A stretch of 64,000 bases of DNA. Source: Haematococcus lacustris. Lineage: Eukaryota > Chlorophyta > Chlorophyceae > Chlamydomonadales > Haematococcaceae. The notes beneath the pieces are model-generated. The model was not told the DNA's origin. It did not search any database and was given only the letters and a program-made list of their open reading frames with translations. Where the stretch lies: positions 902,525 to 966,524 of the forward strand of contig JASKMD010000030.1 in assembly GCA_030144725.1 (NCBI GenBank). Reading direction: 5' to 3'. Every line of letters begins with the position of its first letter. Within the stretch, counting starts at the first letter, position 1. Position numbers and translations under genes: made by a program. Below are positions 49,973 to 61,317 of this stretch, in pieces.

Positions 49973-52344
49973 TTAAGGAGCAGGAGAGGCGGAAGGGTTG
50001 CCTTCTGGCTGTGTGGCCGCAACCTTGCGGGGCTCCAGCACCCGTGTCATGGGGCACTGCATGGCTTCCCAGCCCACCGCCACCATGGGCACACCTGCAC
50101 GAGTCCGGACACAGGAGGTACAGGCAGCTCAGCTAGGAAGCCAGTAGAGAAAAACAGGAATATTGACAGCATGGAACCTGAGACCAGGGACACCAGCTCA
50201 TGAGCATGGACCAGAGCCAAGGCGGGTGGGCAAAGATGGCTGCAATGAGCAGCGTGGGCATTGAGGCTCCAGGCTGAGACAGGCCAGGCCTGCAGCCCCC
50301 ACTGCCAGCACACACTCCATCCCTCCCACCCCACCCCTACCTTTCATTCAACTCCCTGTCTGCAATCACTGCCCCTGCCCTGCCCTGCCCCTGCTCCTGT
50401 CCCAGTCCCTTATCCCTGCCCCTGGCCTTGCAGCAAACCTCTATCCTGCAGCCGCCTGCTGAGCCACATGGTCAACAGGCTACCGGGGCTAGTGCTCATT
50501 TGCCAGGGGCGCCCGCTGCTGGCGCTTGGAGGCCTGCCCCTCACCTGCACTGCTCTTGGCGTACACCACGCCCAGCTCGTTCTGCAGGGCAGCAGGCCAT
50601 CCAGCCGCTGTCGATTTGGTAGGCAGCCAGGCGGCCAGGCACTTAGCAAGCAGCCAAGCAAACACATGGTCAAGCAGCCTGCTGGGCAGGCAGGCAAGCA
50701 GCACAGCGGGCGAGTAGGTGATGACGACATTGATGCGAGGAATAGGGACTTCCACTGCCACTGGCTTTGCCCTCAACCTCTGCTGCTTCACACCAGGCAG
50801 TCCAGGAGCTGTGGTGTGGGTGATGTGCAGCAGGCCACCCACCTTGGCGGTGGTGAGGTAGTAGGAGCGGGCGTCCCCAAGGGACAGCACCTGCCACCAG
50901 GGCAGCAGGGTAAGGACAGCTGCTGGTGTGTCTTAAGCGGGCTGGCGGGCGGGAGGGCGGGCAGGCAGGCAGGCAGGCGGGCAGGCAAGGGCCAGGCAGG
51001 CAGGCAGGCAGGTGGGCAGGCGGACGGGCAGGCTGGCGCTGTGCCTACCTCTGCTCTCACAATGTCCCCGGGCCTGAAGCAGTGGTGCAGCACCACCTTG
51101 TCAATCTCAGTGCTGCGAACATCTTGCAACCTGCTAGGGTACAGCAGCAGCAGCAGCAGCGGCAGCCTGGGTGAGCCACAAGGGGGGACAGGTGGCTTCA
51201 GGGGGCCACTGGCAGCAGGCGAGGAGCAGCAGGGGAGGGGAGGGCACCTGATGCAGCACATGGAGCAGGGCAGCCATCAGGCGTGCTGAGCTTGCCTGAC
51301 CTACCCAGCAAGGGTGGTCTGCTGGCCTGCTGCATGCCATCAGTCCAGGTCTAGCACCTGCTGTGGTGCTGCCAGCTGCCTGCCAGGTCCCGTGTGCGCT
51401 GTGTTGCCAGGCTGGCACCTGCCATGAGCCCCAGACTAAAGCATGCACCTGCCGTGAGTGCCACCTGCCATGAGCCCCAACCTAGCTTGTGCATGCAAGT
51501 CAGCTGCACACCAAGGTGGTGATGCCAGCTGCCTGCATGGCCTGTCTGTTGCTATGATGCCAGAGATGCCTGCAGCCTGGCCAGCCTGGTGCATCCACTG
51601 CTTGAACTGCCTCTAGCCTTCATTAGCAGCATGGCTCCAGTGGGCTGCATGGCTCCAGTGGGCTGCATGCCTTGGCAGGCACCACTCAAGCAGCAGTGAG
51701 CTTTCACCTGATTATCCCGCTGAACTCCTTGCTGACTGCTGTTGAGCCAACCACCAGCACCTTGCAGCTGGCAGACGTCTGCTGCACGCGCGTTACCTGC
51801 ACTGCAAGCAAGCCCCCAAAGCCACTGTTCATCATGCCATTGCCAGCAGTGCCGTGTCTGGGACCTGAACGCAATTGCGATTTGGTATTGGCACAGAGTA
51901 CCAATCCGGGATCCAGGTAACGCAGCTCCTAGTTGTTGTAGAGATATTCGCGATGGATCTTGAAGTTGCAGGCATGCTCACAGCTGGAGAACAGTGACAG
52001 GGAGGTTTCTGCTCTGTATGTTTAGAGCCGCCTGTGCCTACCTTTACGGTCACCACAGCGCCTGGCTTTGGAATTGCCGACTTGATATCCTGAGGGGCAG
52101 TAACCTGGAGCAGTCGTTCCTACAATGCGGCGCAATGGCACAACCATGTCGAGGCCGTCCTGCCTCGGCTTTCGACGTTGTCGTGCATGCTGAGCCTGGC
52201 CCGCACCCCTGAGCTGCTCGTGGCGTCTTGTGCTTGGCCGCAGCAGGCAGCGAAGATCCCTCCATGGCGCTCGTACGTCCCAGAGCCCGCCCTATACACA
52301 TCGGCACTCCCAATCCTGTCACCCGGGCAGACCAGCGTACTCAT
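49973..52344 (-). CDS. CSL4: Exosome complex component CSL4 (EXOSC1 homologue)
   Basis: Exons (minus): 52344-52207, 52089-52042, 51796-51708, 51130-51049, 50890-50843, 50581-50545, 50094-49973; about 187 residues, close to the roughly 195 of the human protein. The N-terminal domain contains CPGDRIG, then AGSGTYERHGGIF. The S1 domain follows: AIPKPGAVVTVK, VTRVQQTSASCKVLVV, FSGIIRLQDVRSTEIDKV, FRPGDIVRAE and VLSLGDARSYYLTTAK. The C-terminal segment has NELGVVYAKSS and VGWEAMQCP, then EPRKVA. CSL4 is a cap subunit of the RNA exosome and binds RNA through its S1 fold in 3'-to-5' decay and processing. The first exon boundary (donor GTGCGG at 52206) is the weakest junction, because a few linker residues may be missing. 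The gene is divergent from the RING-CH gene and in tandem with the ApaH-like phosphatase. Confidence 0.9.
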
Positions 52345-52894
52345 GTTCGACTACTACTGGTGCCGGCACAAAACCAGGGTGTTGATTATGTCCGAGCTAA
52401 CACCTGCTCCATACATACAACTGCTGCAGGAGAGTCACCAACTTCAGGGACAAAGCATGAACCCCAATCATTTGAGTAGCTTTACTCTGAATAGTCGAGA
52501 TGAACGGAGTTGGAGCGTACTATGTCACGGTAGCAGCTAGCTATTACAGCTATGAGCTCATAGCATGTGGTTGCTTACGCTGGGTCACGCTCCAATAAAA
52601 AATACTCGATGTTCATGCTTTGTGGCCATCTTGCAGGGCATTTGGTCACCTGCATCATCTTACAACTCCTGAACCCCACAGCCCTCATACTAAGCCCCCT
52701 ACAAAGGGATGCGAGCGAAAGCATGCATAGAGTAGGGCTCGAACTCGAGTTGCAGACACCAACCAGCAAATCACGCCCTACATCATGCCGAATGCCGATG
52801 TTTTTTTTGATCGCAACTGCAGCGCGCTTTACTACGACGGACATAGTAGCGTAGCCGATGCTTGACTAGTCATTGGCTTGAACAGTAAACGGCG
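52345..52894. promoter_or_regulatory. Divergent promoter region between CSL4 (-) and RING-CH gene (+)
   Basis: 550 bp between start codons. It contains an AT-richer stretch and, near 52725-52775, a B-box-like GAGTTCGAGCCC on the minus strand that may be a degenerate tRNA-derived repeat. Nothing else is recognisable. Confidence 0.35.
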
Positions 52895-55800
52895 ATGGCG
52901 CAGCGAAGTACCCCGCTGCGCGAGCTGAGGGCACGGTCAAGGTCTGCGCCAAACTTACAGCAGGGCCCAGGAACAACATCACTTGAGCTTGGCAGTCGTG
53001 CTCATGGGTGCACGCTGCTCCTGCCACCCATGGAGTTGCAGCCAGCACAGCCCTCCCACCTCAACCTCTCCAGCCCTTCCTCAACCAGCACCTCCATTGA
53101 CTCTCATGTTAGTGCAGGCCCATGCGCCTCATGCCCTTCCCCTCCCTTCCTAGCCGCCTCAGCCCCCAGCCCCCAGCCCACCCCTCAGATTGCTAACCCC
53201 ATTCCCGCCTCGTACCCTACGCACCACCCCGCCCCCCTGGAGCCGTTTGTCCCTCTCTACCCTGACGCTATGCCCTCTGCCAGAGCCCGTCAGCAGCGGT
53301 CTGCGGCTGCCACCGCCGCCGCCGCCGCCGCTGCCCACGGTTACCACCCTGGCTTGGGCCTGCCCCACCACCCCACCCCCCGCCACCCCTCCCAGCGTGC
53401 CCCTACACTCTCCCCCCAGCAACGAGCACGCCAGCAGGCCGCGGAGGAGAATGAGCGTGCCATGTGGCAGTACCTGATCGGCCTGTTGGGGCTGAGGCTG
53501 AACCACCAGCCATGGGCCCAGGCTCCTACGCCTCGCCACCAAGGCAGTCCGGGCATGAATGCCAGACATAGGCAGGGGAGTACCCCAGCACCACCTGCTG
53601 CTGCTTCTGCTGCTGCTTCTGTGGGTGCGGGGCGGAGGGCGGTGCTGACCAGCAGCAGGCACATGGACCCTGCCACAGCTGCAGCATCACTTCCACCTGC
53701 AGTGGCCGCAGCAGCGGCTGCAGTGGAGGCTGAGTGGGCGAACGGAGCAGGGCTGCAGCTGGAGTCAGGCGGGTGGCAGGCTGCTGCCCACACGGAGGGG
53801 TGGCACCAGCCACCGCAGCCGCCGCCGCAGCAGCAGCAGACTAGGGTACCCTCTCACTCCCAAGAACGGTGGCCGCCCCAGCAGCACAGCACGCGGCAGC
53901 AAACACAGGCGGCTGTGCAGCATGAGAGGCAGGGCCGGCAGGGGTTGGGCCAGGGGCAGGGGTTGGGCCAGGGGCAGGGCCTGAATAGGCAAGGGCCGGT
54001 CACACAATCATTGTCAGCAGCTGGGTCTGGCACGCGGCTCCTCCACACACCCTCCACCCCCACCCAGGCTGCTGCCCGCCTAGCAGCAGTGCATTCAGGG
54101 ACCCCCCCTGCCCCAGCCGCCCCTGCTCCCGCCCCTGCCGCCATGGTTCCAGGCGCCCTGCCCTCCCCCTGTGCCCCTGCGCCCTCCGCAGCCAAGGCTG
54201 AGTGCGGGGGCGTGGCTGATGTTGGGGAGCTGTGCTGGGTGTGCTTTGCTGGTGCCGGGCCAGGGGAGGGTGGCCAGCTGTTCTCACCCTGCACCGTGTG
54301 CCGCGGCAGCCTGCGCAGCCTGCACCGCGCCTGCTTCCACCAGTGGCTGGTCTCCTCTTGGGCCCTGGCCTGCCCCAACTGTGCTAGGGGCTACAGCAGG
54401 TGACAGCAGCAGAGCGGGGGCAGGGACAGGGACAGGGACAGGGACCACTGTAGCTGTTGGTGTGTTGTAGAAATGGAGTGTAGTAACATGTAGTGTTGAG
54501 CCAGGCGCCCTTTCCTTCCCCCTCAATCCAGGCCCCCCTCCCTCCCCCCATACCCCATGCCCCCCGTGTCACCTCCTAGCGGCAGGCATTGAGTGTGTGT
54601 GCTGGCTGCTGGCTGCAGGGACGTGCTGGAGGGCCTGGTGGAGGGCCGCATGCTGCTGCAGGTGCTGGATGGGCTGCTGCAGGGGCAGGCAGAGCTGGCC
54701 CCCCCTGCCGCCCCACCCTCAGAGACCCTGGACCCCTCTGCTGCCCTCCCTGGGGACAGGGTGACAGCCGGGTGGGGTGCAGTCAGCAGCAGCAGCAGCA
54801 GCAGCGGACACGCTACCAGGGCTCATCACGACCAAGGTGGCAGTGGAAGCAGTGGCAGCGCGGCACCCGACCCTGCCACCCACCCCAGCCCTGGCTCCGC
54901 AGAGGTTGTCAGTGGGAGGGAGGGGGCGGGCGCTGGAGCTAGGGGAGGAGGGGGAGGGGGAGGGGAAGGGGCCAGCCGCTTGCATCCGGACGTCTGGCAG
55001 CAGCGCTTCCCTGAGGGCACCGAGGTGGTGTTCACGCTGGCGCAGGCGGTGCAGGTCAGCTTGCCGGCAGAGCAGCTCACGGTGCCAGGTGGGTGGGGGC
55101 GCTCCTGCCTGCTGAGGTGGCGCTGCTGCAGGAGAACGGGGCCAGAGCCAGGGCCAGGGCCAGTCCACCACCATGCCTGCCCACCTCCCCTACGCCCTTG
55201 ACCTCATGTGCGTCATGCCATGCACCACGAGCGTACCCCACTGCCGGGGAAACCCACTCGCTCCCCACCCTCCTCCCCCACACACCTAGGATCTGTCTCC
55301 ATGGGTGTGAAGGAGGGGCAGCAGGGCAGCAGGGAGGCCGGGCCTGGGTGCCCATGGCTGCACAGAGGGGCTGGTTGGCAGGAGCAGCTGGTGGTTAGGT
55401 GGGTCGTCAGGGTCATGGTTGGCAAGTATCTGGCACTACACGCCTCACTGGCAATGCTTGGCAGACTGTAGATGCAGTGGATGGTAGCAGCGGACAGGGG
55501 ACGCAGGTCACGGCTGGCAATGCTCAGCAAACGTAGGTGTGACTGCAGCGATGAGCAGCACTCAGCAAATGGACGGTGACAGGTGCCAGGGGATAGGGGA
55601 TGGAGGCTGTGGTTGCATGGCAGGTGGCAGGGGACAGGGGAACGTAGTTGTAGTGGGCAGTAGAGGTTGTCAGGGGGCGCAAGCTGTGGCTTCACAGTCA
55701 GTTGGCGCTGCATGAGGATACAGTGCCAGGGTCTTGTCCAAGTGGCAATGGCCAGTGGCCTGCTGGGGGTTGGCTTGTGGTGGCTGCAGGGGTGATGCGC

Positions 55801-58800
55801 GCCATACGGGGTGTCATGGAGTCGCTGGCCCATCCGGGCTCGTCAGTGCTGCTGGCGGATGGCCGCCCCCTGCAGCTGGACCCCAGCGCTTTGACGTATG
55901 ACAGTAAGCGCCTGACCCGACCCGAGCCGAGCCGACCCGACCCGACCCATGTCACGCATCTCTCATCTTCCTTTACAGTATGGCACTCAGGAGCCTAGGC
56001 ACTACAAGCCTGATCCTAGAGCCTGCACAGCCCGCCTTTGACGCCACAGCTCAGCGGCAGCCCCAGAGCTCATGGCTACAGTAGGGCAGCTGCTAGTGTG
56101 GGTGCATGCCACCAACTGCAACACGTGCAACCGCTCCTCCCACCTGCCTCGTCCCTCCTCCCCATCCCACCATAACCATTAAAGTCGCCCAGGCTGACGT
56201 TCACAACGACAGAAGACCATCATCCCCTGCCAACTTTGATGATTCAAACCTGTCCAGGCCTTGCAGTTCAGTAACTGACACTATCACTAACACTTCTAAC
56301 ACTTCTCAAGATGATGACTCCATCATACAAACCCTTTCCGGGCGGACAGTTCAGTAACTAACACTATCACCACCTCTCCAAGTTGATGACTGCATCAGCT
56401 GAGGCACTGTCATGCCAGTGTCATGCCAGCAGCTGAGGGTGAGCTGCCCAGCTGCCCCCACATTGCCAGCCTGGAAGGTGAAGGGGTTTGCTTGCTGCCG
56501 TGGCCCCGGCGCTGCAGGTGTGTCGGACATAGTGGTCATCCACCCGCCCTCCCCACCGCTAGCCCAGGACCCTGCAGGCCCCGCCCCGCAAACCCTGAGG
56601 TGACCAGGCCTCTCATCCATCACGTCAACTTCAGCCAGGGCCGCCTGTCATGCCTCTCATCTATCTTTTTAACGTCCATCTTATCCATTTGATTGAGCCA
56701 GCTGTCAGCCAGGGCGTGTGGCTGTGTGGCCGGGGTCATCCGGGGGGCCGTTGATCCTGCAAAGGGCCCCACAGTGGCAGGGGGGCTGTGGCGGCCTGCA
56801 TTCCACAGTGGCAGGGAGCTAGGGCGGGCCTAGGGCGGGTGCAGGGGCAGGACCAGCGGCAGAGGCTGCGGGGTTCAGGGGGTCAGGGGAGCCAGTCCTG
56901 ACCAGGGCGCAGGGCCTGGCACCTTAGAAGAGGACACTGAGGCGGTTGAGGAGTGGGCAGCAATGACAGCCTCCACAACATCACAGCCTCCACCTGCCGT
57001 GCCTGCTGCCCTGTGCAGACGCACACCCAGCACAACACAAGGCTGGGCGGAGGGTGGGGGGCAGGCAGAGGAGGAGGTGGAGGAGGAGGAGGCGGAGGAG
57101 GAGGCGATGCCACTGCTGGGTGATCTGCGCCAGCCATCCTTCTCCTCCAACCGCACCCAGAGCCACCGCAACCACCTAAACCAACTCGGCAACCATGCCC
57201 ACGCGCCGAGTGTTACGGGGTCGGGCAGTGATGCTGGGCTGGATGCCAGGGGGGAGGGCGGGCCCAGTGCCACCTCATCGCCCACAGCTGAGGGGGTCTC
57301 TCCTTGGTCCCTCATGTACGGCTTCCCCTCTCCTCAGCAGCCCTTTGACCAGCAGCAGCTGCAGCACGAGCAGTTCCAGCAGCAGCTACAGGAGCAGCAG
57401 CAGGCCGTCATCATGGCTGCTACCGGCATCAATGCCGTCACCGCAGCCACCATTGCTGCAAGCTACGGAGCAGGCAAGTTGCAGGGTCCCCACCCCACCC
57501 CACCCCACCCCACCCCACCCCACCCCACCCCACCCCACCCCACCCCACCCCACCCCACCCCACCCCACCCCACCCCACCCCACCCCACCCCACCCCACCC
57601 CACCCCACCCCACCCCACCCCACCCCACCCCACCCCACCCCACCCCACCCCACCCCACCCCACCCCACCCCACCCCACCCCACCCCACCCCACCCCACCC
57701 CACCCCACCCCACCCCACCCCACCCCACCCCACCCCACCCCACCCCACCCCACCCCACCCTACCCCACCCACCCCACCCCACCCCACCCCACCCCACCCC
57801 CAGCGCTGCGGGGGTGTGATGAAGGGTGCGACATAGTGTTTAGCCACACCTCATGCATCACGTTGCTCACCCACTCACCCTTGGCCTGGCTTGCCACTGG
57901 GGTATGGTGTGCAGGGTATGGCAGCAGGTACGGCGCCGCTGCTGCTCTCGCTGCCGCCGCTAGCAATGCCGCAGGTGGCAGCACCTACAGGTAAGGGGGC
58001 ACAGGAGCAGCTGCCTGGTGCTCACAGGACCCTGTCACATGCTTTTGTCAACCATTAGCATCATCATCAACATCATCAACATCATCATCATCATATGACA
58101 CCCCTCTGCTGACATGACACAGTCCTAGACTCGACATGTTGAGCTCGCTTCATGCGCATGCGTGCATGCGTATGCATATGTATGTCTTGCTGTTACTTAT
58201 AATGGCACAGATGCCATGTAGCTGTGATGATGATGATATGCCACGAGATGCAGTGGGTGTGCCCCAAATGCTTGAACCACCACCCAGCACCTTTGGCAGT
58301 TGGCAGTACCTCAGTCTAGCCACAGCTGACCTTGCACGACCAGGATGTGGTGGCCTGCCCTCTCATTCCTACTGCTGGGAGCTGTTGCCAACAAGAAAAT
58401 GAACATGAAATGTGAAATATGAAACAGAAAGTCTGAGAAATGAAGAGGATTGTCGTATGGGTGGGTGGGTGAGTGGATGGGTGTGATGTAATGTATTGTT
58501 TCAGCCTGCCTTATTCTGCCTGGGACACCCAGTTGCCTTGTGCAGTGCATGCCACGGGCGTTATTGTTGTTGTTAGTCGTGGTGGTGGTGGTGGTGGTGG
58601 TGGTGGTGGTGATGCAGGGGCTGGGGCCCCTTGCCCAGCTACCAGTCGTCTAGTGGCCGGCAGAACGTTCCCCGCCTGTGGTGGCCTGGCCCCGACTTCA
58701 CCGGTGAAGAGGAGGAGGAAGAGGAGGAGGAGGAGGAGGAGGAGCTGGAAGAGGAGGAGGAGGAGCTGGAGGAGGAGGGTGGTGCAGCAGGTGGTGAGGG

Positions 58801-58804
58801 GTAG
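52895..58804 (+). CDS. RING-CH (MARCH-type) zinc-finger protein, candidate E3 ubiquitin ligase
   Basis: Exons: 52895-54399, 54619-55088, 55790-55903, 56518-56599, 56857-57473, 57915-57990, 58618-58804; 1016 residues, frame kept. Residues 1-440 are Pro/Ala/Gln/Ser-rich. The RING-CH finger spans 447-496: CWVC, then CTVCRGSLRSLHRACFHQW and CPNC, with the C4HC3 order and the Trp after His-Cys typical of MARCH-type ligases, which pair with E2 enzymes to ubiquitinate mostly membrane targets. After it come a helix-like RDVLEGLVEGRMLLQVLD, VMRAIRGVMESLAHPG, VSDIVVIHPPSPP, an acidic/Gln-rich region and a final poly-Glu tail. No obvious pair of transmembrane helices, which most MARCH proteins have. Intron 57474-57914 has a GC donor and an open frame, so it could be retained. 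The acceptor at 56856 may instead be 12 bp upstream. Confidence 0.75.
57490..57801. repeat. ~300-bp (ACCCC)n pentanucleotide array
   Basis: About 60 near-perfect units in RING-CH intron 57474-57914, with one CTACC interruption near 57760. The sense strand reads His-Pro-Thr-Pro-Pro and stays open in frame with both flanking exons. The antisense strand gives spurious Gly/Val/Trp repeats. Confidence 0.95.
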
Positions 58805-59287
58805 GTGAGGTAATGCCTTGACGGCTGACGAGCAGCGTGTTGAGGCTCCTCCAAAACATCATCTACATGGCTTGGAGCTTGGCCCAGCGGGGACGAGATT
58901 GAGGAGCGGGCTTGTTTGGAGCTTGCAGCTCCTGGAACGGTGCGATGGCAGGGACAAGATTAAGGAGCGGGCGCGGCACGGCGTGCGGGGCCATACCATC
59001 AAATGGCTTTGAGGGCTGCCTGCCAGCGGGGCAGGCGTTGGGTGGGGCAGGGCCGCGGGATAGGGAGACGTACGTACCCACACTGGGGCTGCGGGATAGA
59101 GAGAGCGTACAGAGCCCGTGAGAACCGGGACCTAAACAACGGCCCCCGAGCAATGATGACGAGCTTGGGTGTTGAGTAAGGATTTTGCTAAAGGAAGGGT
59201 GTAGTAAGGGCCATCATAGATGTAGCTGCTAATTAGGCAGCAGGCTTGCTTCACTTTACTAATGTCTATGCTACATTGCCGGCTGCA
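58805..59287. other. Intergenic 3' flank of the RING-CH gene
   Basis: No gene. It contains an imperfect duplication of GAGGAGCGGGC/AAGGAGCGGGC (58900, 58962) and GAGCTTG motifs, and an AGGGAGACGTACGTACCC palindromic patch. Confidence 0.35.
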
Positions 59288-59300
59288 CGTCGGACATTTT

Positions 59301-59535
59301 CCCCCGGGTCATCGAAACCTGTCGATTTTTGCAAAATCGATGGGGTCATCGAAATAGGATCGATTGCGATCGAAGGCGGTCGAAGCTGATCGAAATATGT
59401 CGAGCGACCGATGGGTGGCCGCCAGAGACTCCCCCCGGGTCATCGAAACCTGTCGATTGTCGCAAATCGACGGGGTCATCGAAATAGGGTCGATTGCGGT
59501 CAAAGCTGGTTGAAAGCTGCCGACCGATGGGCTGA
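59301..59535. repeat. ~130-bp tandem duplication rich in ATCGA/TCGAT
   Basis: Two copies beginning CCCCGGGTCATCGAAACC. Each contains many GTCATCGAAATAGG and GATCGATTGC-like units, giving a dense field of TCGA sites. Confidence 0.8.
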
Positions 59536-59850
59536 GACGGGCGAGACCGGCAACAGGCATCTCAGGTCATTGCGGTGTATCCCAACCATCATAACCACAG
59601 TGCCACTGGCACTTACTGAGGCAACTTATTGAACACACTAGAGGTGGTGCGAACCCAGCAGGCCATCTATATAACACGGATTTGTGTACCTTCAGGTTGC
59701 ATGCAGGTTTCGCAAGGGAAGCGCGAAGGAAGCGAAGGAACCGCGAAGGACAGCACACAGTAGCCAGGATGAGCTAGCAGCCAGGATGAGCTAGCTGCCA
59801 GGAGCAGCCAGCAGCAGCCCGGACCAAACACGCCACCAGCGATAGAAGGC

Positions 59851-60165
59851 ATGCGACCAGGTCGAGCGAAAGGAGCAAGAGGCAGCGAGGAGAAAGAATG
59901 GGAAGCCAGGGAAAGGTGCGAGGTGGCGCTCATTGATTTTGTGGCACATGTGGAGTGCCTTGTAGGTGAAGAAGAAATGCAGTCAGATAGAAGAGAAATA
60001 AGAAGATTTCTCCGGCAGAGCGTCCGCCTGGAGCGCGGCCTGCTTCCACAACTTATGCCAAGTAGCACGGGAAAGGTACTAGTCAATAGAATGTGTGGCA
60101 TGGGTTGCTTGCAGGACTGGATTGGAGGTGAATTGAAGGAGCCTGGAGCGCAGGACCAGTCGTAA
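59851..60165 (+). CDS. Hypothetical protein inside the 983-bp element
   Basis: A 104-codon ORF from ATG. It is basic/acidic and protein-like (EVALIDFVAHVECLVGEEE, REIRRFLRQSVRLERGLLP). It could be a captured or transposon-encoded coiled-coil or helical protein. No family recognised, and a shadow reading cannot be ruled out. Confidence 0.3.
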   Translation: MRPGRAKGARGSEEKEWEARERCEVALIDFVAHVECLVGEEEMQSDRREIRRFLRQSVRLERGLLPQLMPSSTGKVLVNRMCGMGCLQDWIGGELKEPGAQDQS

Positions 60166-60324
60166 GCTGGAAGCCATGAAGTGCAGCCAAGGGAAGCAGC
60201 TTGGCAGCCAGGAGCAGTTGGAAGCGGCATCGATGAGCGGCGGGATCGACGGGGGGGAAAATGTCCGACGCATGCTGCTGGCCTAGGGTGTGGGTGGGAG
60301 TCAAGGTGGGATGAAGCCCCGGTG

Positions 60325-60860
60325 GTGCCCACCCTGATGTATGCTGACGCAAGCCCTCACAGGCCCTAAGCAGCAGCCAGGCAGCCACACAGCCAGCAGC
60401 CTTAGAGCCAGGGCCCAACACTCCCCAGCCAGCCAAGCGCAGCAAGCGCACTAAGGCTGAGCCGGCAGCTGAGCCCACCCAGCCCACCACGGGCAGAGGC
60501 AAGGCTTCTAAAGCTGAACCAGCACCACAGCCAGGCAGGTGGGTAGACAGGGACTGTAATGCAGCCCTGAACATGCAGCGCACTGGGGAGAGCAGGTGGC
60601 GCCCGCTGGAGCTGTGCCATTGGCCAGAGCAGGGGAAGCTGCCAGCCAAGGGCAAGGAGTACCCTGAGCTGGGGTACAAGCGGGTGCGAGACAAGCCACC
60701 CAAGGCCCAGCAGCAGCAGCAGCAGCAACAGCCTGTTGCGGCACAGTAGTGTGTGCCCCCCTTTGAGCTTCCATCAGCTAGCTATTAGTGCATGTTTGTC
60801 ATGCCAACTCTACATCATAGCCCTCTGGGTCAGGCAATAGTGTAGGTGGTAGGCGACCAT
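60325..60860 (+). repeat. Dispersed repeat with ORF remnant, copy 2
   Basis: Homologue of 48310-48850. Here the frame is intact over GRWVDRDCNAALNMQRTGES, WRPLELCHWPEQGKLPAKG and YPELGYKRVRDKPPKAQ, then a poly-Gln tail to a TAG at 60747. The conserved non-coding tail follows (CCAACTCTACATCATAGCCC). Probably the C-terminal end of a multicopy element's protein. Confidence 0.65.
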
Positions 60861-61071
60861 GCCCATGTGTATGCCATGTGCATGGGAACTCCACACAGAC
60901 ATAAACACTGTTTTGTAGTGGTCCACGCTTAATGTTCCACGGCAAGGAAGGCTCTAGGTTGAGGCCAAGGTGCTGGAGCTCCCATCTGTGTGGAATGGCA
61001 GGAGCGTGGAGTGCCGGATGCGTGATGGATGAGGCAGGGGTAAAGTAGGGCAAGCCCTGCTGCCGCTATTG

Positions 61072-61073
<2 letters not shown>

Positions 61074-61138
<65 letters not shown>
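61074..61138. repeat. (CTG)n trinucleotide array
   Basis: About 21 CTG units, uninterrupted. Confidence 0.95.
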
Positions 61139-61194
61139 CCAGGCTCCTTAGCAGGCAGTGCACCAGTCAGCATGGCAGTGGGCCTGCAGTACGG

Positions 61195-61235
61195 GGGTCA
61201 ACGCCCAAGGTAGAGCCACTGAGAAGGTGACAACA
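61195..61235. repeat. Dispersed ~40-bp repeat, copy 1
   Basis: GGGGTCAAC(G/A)CCCAAGGTAG with the adjoining AGCCACTGAGAAGGTGA recurs at 63306-63345. Confidence 0.75.
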
Positions 61236-61317
61236 AAGGCAACTGGGCGGTGCATCAGGCCCAAAACCTTGTAATACGCTACATCAAAAGCGTGAAAAGT
61301 GCAAGGAGACGTGCAAC

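Larger units (their letters stand above)
59288..60270. mobile_element. 983-bp element with 18-bp terminal inverted repeats
   Basis: CGTCGGACATTTTCCCCC at 59288-59305 is inverted at 60253-60270. Next to the left end is a tandem repeat rich in ATCGA/TCGAT (59301-59535). The interior carries a short ORF (59851-60165). No target duplication is evident. It is probably a non-autonomous DNA transposon. Confidence 0.6.

Noticed and set aside
49445..50203. 252-codon plus-strand ORF
   Set aside because: Antisense to the last CSL4 exon, with no motif.
52720..52780. Possible tRNA-like sequence on the minus strand (GAGTTCGAGCCC)
   Set aside because: Same problem: no cloverleaf can be built.
57386..57847. 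Long minus-strand ORFs of Gly-Val-Gly-Trp repeats (also 57438-57797, 57463-57753)
   Set aside because: They are the antisense reading of the (ACCCC)n array inside the RING-CH intron.
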